Assembly: GCF_011764585.1 (NCBI RefSeq)
Contig: NZ_AP022853.1
Location: forward strand, 1,471,501-1,535,500
Origin: Sulfurimicrobium lacus
Lineage (GTDB): Bacteria > Pseudomonadota > Gammaproteobacteria > Burkholderiales > Sulfuricellaceae
Direction of reading: 5' to 3'
Length of the DNA stretch: 64,000 bases
Within the stretch, counting starts at the first letter, position 1; the number at the start of each line of letters is the position of its first letter. A program made the position numbers and the translations under genes. The notes below the pieces were generated by a model, which was not told the DNA's origin, ran no database searches, and saw nothing but the letters and a program-made list of their open reading frames with translations. This document shows positions 51,014-60,313 of this stretch, piece by piece.

Positions 51014-51829
51014 ATGACAACACTCCCACAACCCCGTCGCTGGGAAGCCTCTCCTCTCATGAAGGGATCTTTTGCTCTGCACGCCTTTGCGGCTGCGGGA
51101 GCGATCCTGCAGCCCGAACTCTGGCCCTGGGCGTTTGCTGCCATCGCGGCCAACCAGGGCGTGTTGACAGCCGCCGGCATGTGGCCGCGCAGTTCTCTGC
51201 TGGGGCCGAACTGGACTCGTCTGTCGGAGATGGCTGCATCGCGGGGCGAAATTGCGATTACCATCGACGACGGACCCGACCCCGAAATAACGCCGCGCGT
51301 TCTGGATATTCTCGACGCACATGGTGCGCAGGCGAGCTTCTTCTGCATCGGCGCACGCGCAGAGCGTTACCCCGAGCTGTGCCGGGAAATCGTGGCGCGC
51401 GGGCATGCCGTGGAAAATCACAGCCAGAATCACTTACACCATTTTTCGCTGCTCGGTCCACGGGGGATAGAGCGCGAGCTGCAGGCAGCCCAGGACTCGC
51501 TGGCTGGTATTACCGGACATTGGCCGCGTTTTTTCCGACCTACCGCCGGATTGCGCAGTCCGCTGCTGGAGCCGGTACTTTCGCGTCTTGGCTTGCATCT
51601 GGCCAGTTGGACGCGTCGCGGTTTTGACACCCGGGACCCGGATCCGGATTCCGTGGCGGCCAAGCTTTTGCACGGCCTTGGAGGAGGCGACATCCTCCTG
51701 CTGCATGATGGCAATGCCGCGCGCTCGGCCGCGGGTGAACCGGTGATCCTCAAGGTGCTGCCAATCCTGCTGCAGACGGCACAAACGGCGGGACTGCGTT
51801 GCGTAACCTTGCGTTCAACCCTGCCGTGA
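51014..51829 (+). CDS. polysaccharide deacetylase (NodB family)
   Basis: Protein of 271 residues. The first 60 residues are hydrophobic ([27 protein letters not shown]), perhaps a membrane-anchoring hairpin. The NodB domain has [19 protein letters not shown] near 78 (Asp-Asp), [12 protein letters not shown] near 130 (metal His pair), [15 protein letters not shown] near 167 and [13 protein letters not shown] near 220. Together this is a complete CE4 site, so it should be active on an N-acetylated glycan, possibly peptidoglycan or EPS. The gene stands alone, divergent from panD with about 105 bp between them. ATG 51014 chosen; TTG 50975 is an alternative. Confidence 0.88.
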   Translation: MTTLPQPRRWEASPLMKGSFALHAFAAAGAILQPELWPWAFAAIAANQGVLTAAGMWPRSSLLGPNWTRLSEMAASRGEIAITIDDGPDPEITPRVLDILDAHGAQASFFCIGARAERYPELCREIVARGHAVENHSQNHLHHFSLLGPRGIERELQAAQDSLAGITGHWPRFFRPTAGLRSPLLEPVLSRLGLHLASWTRRGFDTRDPDPDSVAAKLLHGLGGGDILLLHDGNAARSAAGEPVILKVLPILLQTAQTAGLRCVTLRSTLP

Positions 51830-52051
51830 TCCCGTCTCTAGCTAGCGCTTTGGTCCCTGCCGCTTTCAGTCTCCCAAGTCAGGACGATTAGGATAATATT
51901 CGGGTAGGGAACATCATGCTCAAAGGCGAGCAGACGATAAAAAGGACAGGGGATTGGGCAAGCTGCCGACGACTGGTAATTCAGCCAATGCTAGGGACGT
52001 GAGCGCGCTCCTCCCCGCTTTTTCCGCAATTCCTGTGGCGCCGCCATCCCC

Positions 52052-55000
52052 GTGCTGAATTTCCTGCACCTCGTAATCGTTCCTCCCGAAAGCAGCGTGC
52101 TTTATACCGGGAACTACGACCCCGTGCTGGTCGGCCTTTCCATCGCTGTTGCGATCTTCGCGTCCTATGCTTCGCTGCTGGTCTCGCAATACGTTTCGAC
52201 CACCACGAAAGCTACGATAAGGCGCCTGTGGGTCGTCGTCGGCGGCCTGTGCCTGGGCATCGGCATCTGGGCCATGCATTTCGTCGGCATGCTGGCTTTT
52301 AGCCTGCCTTGTGCAAGCAGTTACGATGCCACCATCACTTTCCTGTCGACCGTCCCTGGCATCCTCGCCAGCACGCTTGCCATAAAAATCATCAGCCGTC
52401 GCGAAATCTCCCATCTGCGGCTCGCCACGGGCGGGCTGCTGATCGGCGCCGGCATCGGCGCCATGCACTATTCTGGCATGGCGGCCATGCGGCTGAATGG
52501 CCTGATCCGCTACGACATCAAGCTGTTCTTGCTGTCCATCCTGGTCGCCATTGTGCTGGCTATGCTGGCACTGTGGATCAGGTTCCGCCTGCAGTCCTTG
52601 CAGGCCCGCTGGAATACGCTGGTGACGATCGTCAGCGCAGTGGTGCTGGGCCTGGCCGTATCCGGCATGCACTACACGGCGATGGCAGCCGCCTACTTCA
52701 TTCGCGGCGATGCCCCCAGTATCGTTGATCCCGGCATGTCGCCGACATTTCTTGCTGCGGTCGTGCTGGCCTCGACGTGCGTGATCATCGTCGTGACCAT
52801 TGCGGCCACCTATGTCGGCAGGCCCAACCTGCTGACATTCGGGCGTTCCTACAAATTGATCGGCCTGCTGATCCTCGGCTGGGCAGCCATCGCCTGGATG
52901 AGTGCTGATTATTACTACAACCGTCTCACCAGTAACCTGTACCAGCAGGAATTGCAGCTCGCCAGGCAGCAGGCGGAGAATGTGGCCAATAACATCGACG
53001 AAAGCCTGCAGCTGCTCAAAGGTGTTTCGCTGGTGTTCTCGCGCGATGAAGATACGCGCCTGGTGTTGCGCCGTTTCGGTACGGATGTGGCGCCTTCCGC
53101 TTCGGCCTATGAAGAACGCAAGCAACGCTGGACCCAGGACGAGACGCTAGGCGCGCTTAACGGCTCTCTCGCCATCGCAGCTGCCAATCTTGGGGCCGAT
53201 AATATATTTATCCTCAATGCGGCAGGCGATTGCGTCGCGGCTGCCAATGCCGGCAAGCCCGGCAGCCCTATCGGGTCGAATTTCGCGGATCGTGCTTATT
53301 TTCCACTGGCCCGGGAGGGCAAGCGCGGCCATCAGTATGCCGTGGGGCGGACCACCAATATCCCCGGTCTGTTCTACTCCTCACCGGTATTCGAAAAAGG
53401 ACGTTTCCTCGGTGTCGTGGTGGTCAAGCGCGACATTACCAATTTCGCCAGCCAGACAAATCAGGCCAACGCATTCATCGCCGATGCAAACGGCGTCATT
53501 GTCCTGGCACCGGACAGGCGATTCGAATTCCGCACCCTGCCCGATGCCACAGTCGAAAAACTGTCCGAGGAGACGCGCGTAAATCAGTACAAACGGAGCG
53601 AGCTCGAGCCTTTTTTAATCAGGCCCTGGGCGAAAGGACGTTACCCTTCCGCACTGCTGATAGGGGACAGCAAATTGCCTCTGGTACTGGGTTCCCGAAA
53701 CCTGCCCGAGGACGCCATAACCATTTACGTTCCCCGCTCATTGGGTGAACTGCTGCGCCTCGAAACTGAAAAATTCTGGCTCTTCATCCTGCTTGCGGGC
53801 GCCGGCGGCATGCTGATCGTTGCCGCCTCGGCAGTCGTGTTTTACCTGCGCGAATCGCTGCAGGTCGATGCCGATTTGCGTGTCGCCGCAACCGCTTTCG
53901 AGGCGCAGGAGTGCATGGTCATTACCGATCCGGAGCACGTGATTTTGCGGGTCAATCGGGCTTTTACCGACATCACCGGCTATTTTCCCGAGGACGCCAT
54001 CGGCAGAAAGATGAGCTTACTCAAGTCAGGGCGTCACAGCCCGGCTTTTTACGCTGCCATGTGGGACAGCACCCAGCTCGGCGGTTCCTGGCAGGGAGAA
54101 ATCTGGAACCGGCGCAAGAACGGCGAGGTCTTTCCCGGATGGCTGACCATCACGGCAGTAGTGGGGGGCGACGGGAATATCACTCACTTCGTCGGCACGC
54201 TGACCGATATCACGGCGCGCAAGGCCGCAGAGGAAGAGATCGAACTGCTGGCCTTCTACGATCCGCTCACCCGGCTGCCCAATCGACGGCTCCTGATAGA
54301 CCGTCTGCAGCAGGCATTGGTCAGCAGTTCACGCAGCGGGCTCAGCGGGGCGCTGCTGTTCATCGACCTGGACAATTTCAAGACATTGAACGACACGCTT
54401 GGGCACGACATCGGCGACCTCCTGCTGAAAAAGGTCGCGGAACGGCTTACCGCTTCCGTGCGTGAAGGAGATACCGTGTCGCGCCTGGGAGGCGACGAGT
54501 TCGTGGTGATGCTTGAAGACCTGAGCGCGAACCCCGAGGAGGCTGCCACCCTGGCCGAAAGCGTGGGCGAGAAAATCCTTGCCGCCCTCAACCATTCCTA
54601 CCAGCTGGCCGGGCACGAACACCGCAGCACGCCGAGCATCGGCGTCACGCTCTTCGCCGGGCAGCGGGAAACCGTGGACGAACTGCTGAAACGGGCCGAC
54701 CTCGCCATGTACCAGGCCAAGGCGGCCGGACGCAACACCCTGCGCTTTTTCGATCCGGACATGCAGGCCGCAGTCACGGCCCGCGCCCTCATGGAAGAGG
54801 ATTTGCGGCAGGGCTTACAGAACAACGAGTTCTTCCTGTGCTACCAGCCCCAAGTCGATGTTTACGGCCGCATGACCGGTGCTGAAGCACTACTGCGCTG
54901 GCAGCATCCCCGGCGCGGCCTGGTGCCCCCCGCCGAGTTCATTCCCCTGGCCGAGGAAACCGGCCTGATCCTGCCGATCGGCCACTGGGTGCTGAGCACC

Positions 55001-55588
55001 GCCTGCACCCAGCTGCTGGCCTGGGCAAGCAGTCCGGAAATGGCGCATCTCACCCTGGCGGTAAACGTGAGCGCGCGCCAGTTCCGTCATGCCGATTTCG
55101 TGGAGCAGGTGCTGGCGGTGCTCGACCACACCGGTGCCAACCCGCTGAAACTCAAGCTGGAGCTCACCGAGAGCCTGCTCCTCGACGACGTGGAAGACAT
55201 CATCGCCAAGATGACCGCACTGAAAGCCCATGGCGTGGGTTTCTCGCTGGACGACTTCGGTACCGGCTATTCTTCGCTCTCCTACCTCAAGCGCTTGCCC
55301 CTGGATCAGTTGAAGATCGACCAGTCGTTCGTGCGGGACGTGCTCACCGATCCCGACGATGCCGCCATCGCGCGCACCATCGTGGCATTGGCTCAAAGCC
55401 TGCGGCTGGATGTGATCGCCGAGGGCGTGGAAACCGGGGAGCAGCGTGACTTCCTCGAACGCAACGGCTGCCTCGCCTACCAGGGATACCTGTTCAGCCG
55501 TCCGCTGCCGCTGGAAGCGTTCGAGCGGTTCCAGCGTGGGGCTGAGTGGGAAGCGCAATCGTCCCTTCCCCTTCAAGGGGAAGGTTAG
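52052..55588 (+). CDS. MHYT-PAS-GGDEF-EAL cyclic-di-GMP protein
   Basis: Inner-membrane protein of 1178 residues. Residues 1-270: MHYT sensor with three motifs (MHFVGM, MHYSGM, MHYTAM) and about seven membrane helices. About 300-560: periplasmic Cache/CHASE-like domain, then a further helix near 575-595. About 615-725: PAS plus PAC (GSWQGEIWNRRKNGEVFPGW). GGDEF near 815, with the intact motif RLGGDEFVVML and an I-site REGD five residues before it. EAL near 945 with GAEALLRWQHP, DDFGTGYSSLSYLKRLP and IAEGVETGEQ. Both catalytic domains look active. It may control EPS production. GTG start at 52052 without a clear ribosome site. The last residues (SLPLQGEG) are encoded by a REP-like palindrome. 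Confidence 0.92.
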   Translation: MLNFLHLVIVPPESSVLYTGNYDPVLVGLSIAVAIFASYASLLVSQYVSTTTKATIRRLWVVVGGLCLGIGIWAMHFVGMLAFSLPCASSYDATITFLSTVPGILASTLAIKIISRREISHLRLATGGLLIGAGIGAMHYSGMAAMRLNGLIRYDIKLFLLSILVAIVLAMLALWIRFRLQSLQARWNTLVTIVSAVVLGLAVSGMHYTAMAAAYFIRGDAPSIVDPGMSPTFLAAVVLASTCVIIVVTIAATYVGRPNLLTFGRSYKLIGLLILGWAAIAWMSADYYYNRLTSNLYQQELQLARQQAENVANNIDESLQLLKGVSLVFSRDEDTRLVLRRFGTDVAPSASAYEERKQRWTQDETLGALNGSLAIAAANLGADNIFILNAAGDCVAAANAGKPGSPIGSNFADRAYFPLAREGKRGHQYAVGRTTNIPGLFYSSPVFEKGRFLGVVVVKRDITNFASQTNQANAFIADANGVIVLAPDRRFEFRTLPDATVEKLSEETRVNQYKRSELEPFLIRPWAKGRYPSALLIGDSKLPLVLGSRNLPEDAITIYVPRSLGELLRLETEKFWLFILLAGAGGMLIVAASAVVFYLRESLQVDADLRVAATAFEAQECMVITDPEHVILRVNRAFTDITGYFPEDAIGRKMSLLKSGRHSPAFYAAMWDSTQLGGSWQGEIWNRRKNGEVFPGWLTITAVVGGDGNITHFVGTLTDITARKAAEEEIELLAFYDPLTRLPNRRLLIDRLQQALVSSSRSGLSGALLFIDLDNFKTLNDTLGHDIGDLLLKKVAERLTASVREGDTVSRLGGDEFVVMLEDLSANPEEAATLAESVGEKILAALNHSYQLAGHEHRSTPSIGVTLFAGQRETVDELLKRADLAMYQAKAAGRNTLRFFDPDMQAAVTARALMEEDLRQGLQNNEFFLCYQPQVDVYGRMTGAEALLRWQHPRRGLVPPAEFIPLAEETGLILPIGHWVLSTACTQLLAWASSPEMAHLTLAVNVSARQFRHADFVEQVLAVLDHTGANPLKLKLELTESLLLDDVEDIIAKMTALKAHGVGFSLDDFGTGYSSLSYLKRLPLDQLKIDQSFVRDVLTDPDDAAIARTIVALAQSLRLDVIAEGVETGEQRDFLERNGCLAYQGYLFSRPLPLEAFERFQRGAEWEAQSSLPLQGEG

Positions 55589-55603
55589 GATGGGGATGGG
55601 TTT
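55563..55603. repeat. REP-like palindrome at the end of the GGDEF-EAL gene
   Basis: CCTTCCCC (55564-55571), loop TTCAA, GGGGAAGG (55577-55584), followed by a G-rich tail with TTAGGATGGGGATGGG. This resembles the short palindromic elements that are common between genes of proteobacteria. Here it forms the last codons and the stop codon, so an insertion has probably replaced the original C-terminus. Confidence 0.55.
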
Positions 55604-55656
55604 GGGGTGCGCGGGGTGGTCATGGTGCATGTCATAACACTGCTGGTACGGCGGTT

Positions 55657-56193
55657 TCACAAGCTGCGCAGGCAGCGCAGCAGTTCGTCCATCGCCGTGT
55701 ATTCCTCCGCATCGATTCCCGCGGCACGGAAATCAAGGGCATCCGGGTAGCCGCCGGCGGCTTCGGCCCGGGCGCGCGCATCCTGGCACCATTGCGCCAG
55801 CCAGGCGACGTCGCCCGCCAGTTCAGGCCCGTCGCGGCCATGGCCCGCTGCCGACGCCACTTGCCAGAAACCGTTGCGTGACAGGTCGGCATGGATGCGT
55901 CCGACCTCGCGCGTCTCCCGCTGCTGCAGTGCGTTCAGCACGCGCTGCACGCTTTCCCCGAGCAGCAGGTGGCGCGCGTCATCCGCGTGGCGCGCCAGGA
56001 TCGCCTGAATCTCGCGATACGGCGCGTTCTCCCGCGCACCGGCCGGGGCCAGGGCGAAAAGCGATTGCATCGCCACCAGGGCGGTGACGACCCGGCCCGG
56101 GCTGCGGAACTGTTGCCAAAGGGCGGTGCAGCGCGCCTCCACTTCCGGCGGGGTGAGTTCGAGGCTGAATGCCTGAGGCGACGTGGAATCCAT
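55657..56193 (-). CDS. hypothetical protein
   Basis: Protein of 178 residues, rich in Ala, Arg and Glu, mostly helical by composition, with no signal peptide or membrane segment. Notable: VVTALVAMQSLFALAPAGARENAPYREIQAILARHADDARHLLLGESVQRVLNAL near 35-85 and a C-terminal part with GGYPDALDFRAAGIDAEEYTAMDELLRCL. I do not recognise a family. ATG 56193 (MDSTSP) is preferred to a TTG at 56211. Codon bias is like the neighbours, so it looks like a real gene. It converges with the GGDEF-EAL gene and diverges from the toxin gene. Confidence 0.6.
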   Translation of the reverse strand: MDSTSPQAFSLELTPPEVEARCTALWQQFRSPGRVVTALVAMQSLFALAPAGARENAPYREIQAILARHADDARHLLLGESVQRVLNALQQRETREVGRIHADLSRNGFWQVASAAGHGRDGPELAGDVAWLAQWCQDARARAEAAGGYPDALDFRAAGIDAEEYTAMDELLRCLRSL

Positions 56194-56297
56194 ACCGGCA
56201 GGGTAGGGCAAAGGCGGAAATTACCCCTTGATGGGGATCAAGCCGAGACGATGAGGCATGCTGTATTTCATGTCGTTTGACTCGGCTATCGCAAAAA

Positions 56298-56321
56298 CTA
56301 ATCCATTGGATTAGAATCCAA
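56298..56321. promoter_or_regulatory. double palindromic operator of the toxin-antitoxin pair
   Basis: Two overlapping inverted repeats: CTAATCCA-T-TGGATTAG (56298-56314) and TTGGATT-AG-AATCCAA (56306-56321). They give three alternating half-sites of TGGATT, ending 3 bp before the toxin ATG (56325). This is the classic layout of an autoregulated toxin-antitoxin operator bound by the XRE antitoxin. Confidence 0.85.
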
Positions 56322-56324
56322 CCC

Positions 56325-56660
56325 ATGATCACGATTGCCGAAGTGCCGGAATACATCCGCCAGGCGGAAAAACTCTTGAGCGAAGCGGAGCGGCAAGACG
56401 TCTTGAGCTATCTTGCTGCGCATCCGAAATCCGGCGACCTGATCGAAGGCACCGGCGGCATTCGCAAGTTGCGCTGGGGCCGGGGCGGACTCGGAAAGAG
56501 CGGCGGGGTACGAGTGATTTACTACTACCACAGCGAGTCGATGCCGCTCTACTTGATAACGCTGTTCGCCAAGAATGAACAGGACAATTTGAGCAAGGCC
56601 GAGCGCAACGCGTTGGCGAAGCTGGTGGATATGCTGGTTGCAGCATGGATTGAGAGGTGA
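56325..56660 (+). CDS. RelE/HigB-type toxin
   Basis: Toxin of 111 residues, probably an mRNA interferase acting at the ribosome. SEAERQDVLSYLAAHPKSGDLIEGTGGIRKLRWGRGGLGKSGGVRVIYYYHSESMPLYLITLFAKNEQ is decisive (RelE fold with basic Arg/Lys strand and YYY block); it ends in KLVDMLVAAWIER. The toxin comes first, the antitoxin second (56664), with 3 bp between them, as in higBA-like and NadS-containing pairs. ATG 56325 lies directly behind the operator. Confidence 0.9.
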   Translation: MITIAEVPEYIRQAEKLLSEAERQDVLSYLAAHPKSGDLIEGTGGIRKLRWGRGGLGKSGGVRVIYYYHSESMPLYLITLFAKNEQDNLSKAERNALAKLVDMLVAAWIER

Positions 56661-56663
56661 GCA

Positions 56664-56948
56664 ATGGGAACGACTTTTGACAGTATTGCGCGCGGTTTGA
56701 ATGAAGCCGTGGAACATGCCAGGGGCAAGAAAGTTGCCGTTAAAACATACAAGCCGGAGATGGTGGATGTTTCTGCCTTGCGGCAACGTATGGGCATGAC
56801 GCAGGAGCAATTCGCTGCGCGCTTCGGATTTTCCGTTGCAACGCTGCGGCACTGGGAGCGCGGAGATCGTTCGCCGCATGGCGCGTCGCTGGTGTTGCTG
56901 AATGTGATCGATCGCGCACCGGATGCGGTGCAGGCGGCATTGAACTAA
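56664..56948 (+). CDS. XRE-family antitoxin (NadS/HigA-like)
   Basis: DNA-binding antitoxin of 94 residues. The N-terminal 40 residues (SIARGLNEAVEHARGKK) contact the toxin; the helix-turn-helix is LRQRMGMTQEQFAARFGFSVATLRHWERGDRSP near 40-72, and the end is LLNVIDRAPDAVQAAL. It is typical of the NadS/HigA-type antitoxins. It represses its own operon through the palindromes at 56298-56321. Confidence 0.92.
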   Translation: MGTTFDSIARGLNEAVEHARGKKVAVKTYKPEMVDVSALRQRMGMTQEQFAARFGFSVATLRHWERGDRSPHGASLVLLNVIDRAPDAVQAALN

Positions 56949-56951
56949 GGC

Positions 56952-58514
56952 CTAAGGCGTGCTTGGCCCGGCGGTAATCTTCACCGCTTTCGGCGCAATG
57001 CGCAGTTCCGGCCCCAGCAGGGGTTCGAGGCTTTGCGGCTGGCGGGGGTGGAGCGGGAAGTTCTTGCGGATGGCTTCGAGCTGTTTCTGGTTGGCGCTGA
57101 AGTAGCGCATGGCCTGGATCACGCGCGGCAGGTTCTTCACCAGGTGCCACAAGCTCCAGCGGTGTTCCCATAGCCTTCGTGCGAAGCGGCGGCGATAGCC
57201 CTTGCTGTCGTAGAAGCGCCGCACGTGCCAGTTGTAGAGCGCGTCCATTTCCTCGCGCGAGGAAAACCCTTCAGGCAGGTAGACGAAATTGAGGCAGTTC
57301 ATCAGCCGCCAGTCTTCGTTGAACTCGCCGCTGCCGTTCTTGCATTCGTCCCAGATGGGCGCGCCGTAAAGGGGGCTGAACTTGGTCATGTTCATCTCGT
57401 CGAGGTCGAGCGAGAGGATGAAGTCGCTGGTGACCTTCACCGTTTCCGGGGTTTCGCCCGGCATGCCGAAAATGAACAGGCCCTTGGCGCGCAGGCCGGC
57501 GGCGTGAATCTGTTCGACCGTTTTCTTCACCGCCGCCAGCGTAACACCGGCCTTGTGGCGTTCCATCATCTCCGCGTCGGCGGACTCGATGCCCATGGAG
57601 ACCATCAATGCCCCGGCTTTTTTCAGCAGCGCCAGCATCTCGTCCGAGGTGTGGCCGGTGCGGATGGCGCAGTTGAAGTGCATGCCGAGCGGCCGGTCGA
57701 TGAGCAGCTGGCACAGTTCGGTGACGCGCTTTTTCTGGGCGGTGAAGAGGTCGTCGTAGAAGTTGATGTGGTAGACGCCGAAGTTGTCGCGCAGGTGCTT
57801 CATGTGGTCGTAGATGTACTGCGCGGAGTTGTACTTGTACAGCCGCTCGAACACGGTGCGGTCGCAGAACGAGCAGGTGTAGGGGCAGCCGCGCGAGGTG
57901 ACCATGGTGCCGCCCCAGCGCTTTTCGTAGGAGAACAGCGGCAGGTGGTAGCCTTCGGGGAAGCCCTTGAGCTTTTCGTAGGCCGGGAAAGGCAGCTCGT
58001 CCAGGTCGAGGATGCGGGCGCGGCGCGGGTTGGAGACGTTGCGCCCATTTGCGCGGTAGACCAGGTTGGGGATGTCGCCGGGCGCCTTGCCGTCGGCCAG
58101 ATCCAGCATGGAGCCTTCGCCCTCGCCGATCACCAGGTAGTCGATTTCCGGGAAATGGTCGAGCAGCGGCGCGCCGATGGAGGAAACGTGGACGTTGCCG
58201 TACACGATCCTGAGGTCGGGGCGTTTTTTCTTGAGGCAGACGGAGATCTCGACCGCGTCCATGAACGCCGATGTGGTGGCGGAAAAGCCCACCATCTCCG
58301 GCTCGGTCGCCAGGATGGCTGCGGCGTTGGCTTCGATGCCGGGCGGGGAGTGCGGCCCGAGGCAGTCGTGTACTGCGGTGGGGTGGCCGTGCTTTTCCAG
58401 CCAGGCGGCCAGGGTGAGGATGCCGATCGGCACCATGCGGTTGGCGAGCACCGAGAAGTCGGGCTGGCCGGGGACGAAATTGAATCCCGCCGGGTGGACC
58501 AGGGTTATGCGCAT
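56952..58514 (-). CDS. B12-binding radical SAM protein
   Basis: Protein of 520 residues. N-terminal cobalamin-binding-like domain (residues 1-150: LANRMVPIGILTLAAWLEKHGH, VGFSATTSAFMDAV, YGNVHVSSIGAPLLDHF, VIGEGEGSMLDL), then the radical SAM core with CPYTCSFC (CxxxCxxC) near 215 and GIESADAEMMERHKAG near 315, and a C-terminal domain with HVRRFYDSKGYRRRF. The B12 domain lacks the usual DxHxxG base-off motif. Belongs to the BchE/P-methylase-like superfamily; it might methylate or cyclise a lipid or polyene. Follows the GT2 gene (10-bp gap). Confidence 0.85.
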   Translation of the reverse strand: MRITLVHPAGFNFVPGQPDFSVLANRMVPIGILTLAAWLEKHGHPTAVHDCLGPHSPPGIEANAAAILATEPEMVGFSATTSAFMDAVEISVCLKKKRPDLRIVYGNVHVSSIGAPLLDHFPEIDYLVIGEGEGSMLDLADGKAPGDIPNLVYRANGRNVSNPRRARILDLDELPFPAYEKLKGFPEGYHLPLFSYEKRWGGTMVTSRGCPYTCSFCDRTVFERLYKYNSAQYIYDHMKHLRDNFGVYHINFYDDLFTAQKKRVTELCQLLIDRPLGMHFNCAIRTGHTSDEMLALLKKAGALMVSMGIESADAEMMERHKAGVTLAAVKKTVEQIHAAGLRAKGLFIFGMPGETPETVKVTSDFILSLDLDEMNMTKFSPLYGAPIWDECKNGSGEFNEDWRLMNCLNFVYLPEGFSSREEMDALYNWHVRRFYDSKGYRRRFARRLWEHRWSLWHLVKNLPRVIQAMRYFSANQKQLEAIRKNFPLHPRQPQSLEPLLGPELRIAPKAVKITAGPSTP

Positions 58515-58524
58515 GCGCCGCGCG

Positions 58525-59283
58525 TCATGAGAACAGCTTGCGCCACAGCAGCAGCGGCAGCCGCACCAGGAAGCCGAAGAACAGGCGCGTATGCATCCCG
58601 GTGAGCAGCACGTTGTCGCGCAGGTAGTTGAAGTGGGACACGCCGCCGTCTTCCGGGCGCAGGTATTTGACCGGCGCCGCCACGTTGATCGGGCGTATGC
58701 CGCGCCAGCATAGCCGCACCGCCGCTTCGGTGTCGAAATCGAAGCGCCGCATCCAGCGGCTGTGCGCCATCACGTCGCGCAAGGGGCGCGCGGGGTAGAC
58801 GCGGAAGCCGAACAGCGAGTCGCCGATGCCCTGCCACAGGGTTTCCAGGTTGGTCCACCAGTTGGAGATCTTGCGGCCGCGCACCCGCAGCAGCGGGGCG
58901 CTGGCGTCGAACACCGGCAACCCGAGAACGAGCGCACCCGGGTTTTCCAGCGAGGTGCGCATGAATTCCGGGATTTTGTCGGCCGGGTGCTGGCCGTCGG
59001 CGTCCATCGCCAGCACGTGGGTGAAGCCGGCCTCCAGCGCGGCTTCCAGGCCGTGCAGGATCGCCGCGCCCTTGCCCTGGTTGTGCGGCAGGATCATGAC
59101 TTTCAGACCGGGATCGGCCGCGGCCATGGCTTGCAGATCCGCGCCGGTGCCGTCGCTGCTGCCGTCCACCACCACCCACACCGGCTGCCAGAATTTCCGC
59201 GCCGCGCGCACGGTGTGGAAAACCGCGGCGCCGGTGTTGTAGCTGGGAATGAGGACGAGGTGCGTGCTGGACGAAGTTGTCAT
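58525..59283 (-). CDS. glycosyltransferase family 2 (aryl-polyene cluster type)
   Basis: GT2 enzyme of 252 residues. LVLIPSYNTGAAVFHTVRAARKFWQPVWVVVDGSSDGTGADL, NQGKGAAILHGLEAAL and LAMDADGQHPADKIPEF (DxD). FGFRVYP and RRFDFDTEAAVRLCWRG near 185-205 are typical of the GT2 proteins coupled to lysophospholipid acyltransferases in aryl-polyene loci. It overlaps the acyltransferase gene by 4 bp (59280-59283), so they are translated together. Confidence 0.9.
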   Translation of the reverse strand: MTTSSSTHLVLIPSYNTGAAVFHTVRAARKFWQPVWVVVDGSSDGTGADLQAMAAADPGLKVMILPHNQGKGAAILHGLEAALEAGFTHVLAMDADGQHPADKIPEFMRTSLENPGALVLGLPVFDASAPLLRVRGRKISNWWTNLETLWQGIGDSLFGFRVYPARPLRDVMAHSRWMRRFDFDTEAAVRLCWRGIRPINVAAPVKYLRPEDGGVSHFNYLRDNVLLTGMHTRLFFGFLVRLPLLLWRKLFS

Positions 59284-60110
59284 TTACTTTCGCCGTCTTC
59301 GCCGCCGAAGTGCTGTATCCCCGCTTGCTGGCGGAAATACGCTTCAAGCTCGGCGATGAAGGATTTGACCTCGCCCTTCACCTCGAAACGCTGCCCCAGG
59401 CGCACCCGGTAGACGAGGGGAAACTCGGGCAGCTTCAGCAGCGGCCAGCCCTTGCCCAGGAACGGGCTGTTGGTCTCGATGAACACCGTCTGTATCGGCA
59501 CGCCGGCTTTTTTCGCGATCAGTCCGAAGCCGCCTTTGAACTCGTTGACCGGCGGGGCGACCGTGCGCGTGCCTTCGGGAAAGACCAGCAGTTGGTTGCC
59601 TTCGCGGGTGGCTGCGGCGGCGAGGCGGATCATGTCCTTGGGCGCGTCGTTGCGGATGTAGCCGGCCAGGCGCGCGCCACCGCCGAGCAGAATGTTGTCC
59701 CAGATGCTGGCCTTCATGATGCAGACGATATGCGGCAGGCGCGAAGTGATCAGGACCACGTCGATCAGCGAAGGATGGTTGGGCGCGATGATGAGGGAAC
59801 CGTCGTCGCGCAGCGCATCCAGGTCGCCCAGGTCGAGGCGGACGAGGCCGGTGATTTTCAGGATGCCGAGATAAAAGCGGAACCCGGTCATGATGGCGAA
59901 CTGGCCCAGCGGGGTGGCGTTCTTTCGCGGCAGGAACGGGGCGATTAGCGTGGCGGTCAGGCTCCAGACGAGACAGATCAAGGCGAACAGCAGCAGTCCG
60001 CCGTAAAGCACGGTGTATTCATAGAGATGTTTGAGCAACGCCTCGATCCGGCTGAGGCTGGCCCGGAAGGGCCCGGGGGACCTAGCCATAATTATTCTGG
60101 GATGCGACAT
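59280..60110 (-). CDS. lysophospholipid acyltransferase (PlsC-like)
   Basis: 1-acyl-glycerol-3-phosphate acyltransferase-like protein of 276 residues. Membrane helix near 37-57; motif I APNHPSLIDVVLI (N-H-x4-D, a variant of HxxxxD) near 115; motif II SIWDNILLGGGARLAGYIRND near 145; motif III LLVFPEGTRTVAPP near 183 (EGTR). It may acylate a glycolipid or aryl-polyene intermediate. Start GTG/ATG uncertain: ATG 60110 or ATG 60089; no good ribosome site at either. Divergent from the PAP2 gene over about 200 bp. Confidence 0.88.
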   Translation of the reverse strand: MSHPRIIMARSPGPFRASLSRIEALLKHLYEYTVLYGGLLLFALICLVWSLTATLIAPFLPRKNATPLGQFAIMTGFRFYLGILKITGLVRLDLGDLDALRDDGSLIIAPNHPSLIDVVLITSRLPHIVCIMKASIWDNILLGGGARLAGYIRNDAPKDMIRLAAAATREGNQLLVFPEGTRTVAPPVNEFKGGFGLIAKKAGVPIQTVFIETNSPFLGKGWPLLKLPEFPLVYRVRLGQRFEVKGEVKSFIAELEAYFRQQAGIQHFGGEDGESK

Positions 60111-60313
60111 ATCGATTAATTATAAATGTGGCGGATGTGCCCGGCCCGTTATTCAGAATTGAGAACCAGCCGGATTATACCTCTCAACTGTTATGGTTTT
60201 GTTAGCGGGAGGATTGCTGCGGTTTGGCTCCCTGAAATGTCCAAGCTTGATATGTGCAGTTCGGATTGCTGTAAAGTGCTGCGAGTGGGAAATTTTCCAG
60301 TGGAGCGCAGTCC

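Noticed and set aside
50909-51433. Extended N-terminus for panD
   Set aside because: PanD is about 126 residues; ATG 50908 has an excellent ribosome site and the upstream part overlaps the divergent deacetylase.
51920-53125. 401-codon minus-strand frame over the MHYT gene
   Set aside because: Gln/His/Asp-rich low-complexity translation, antisense to the three MHYT motifs.
57225-58604. 459-codon plus-strand frame opposite the radical SAM gene
   Set aside because: Antisense to a gene with CxxxCxxC and B12-domain motifs; repetitive Val/Gly/Asp composition typical of a shadow frame.
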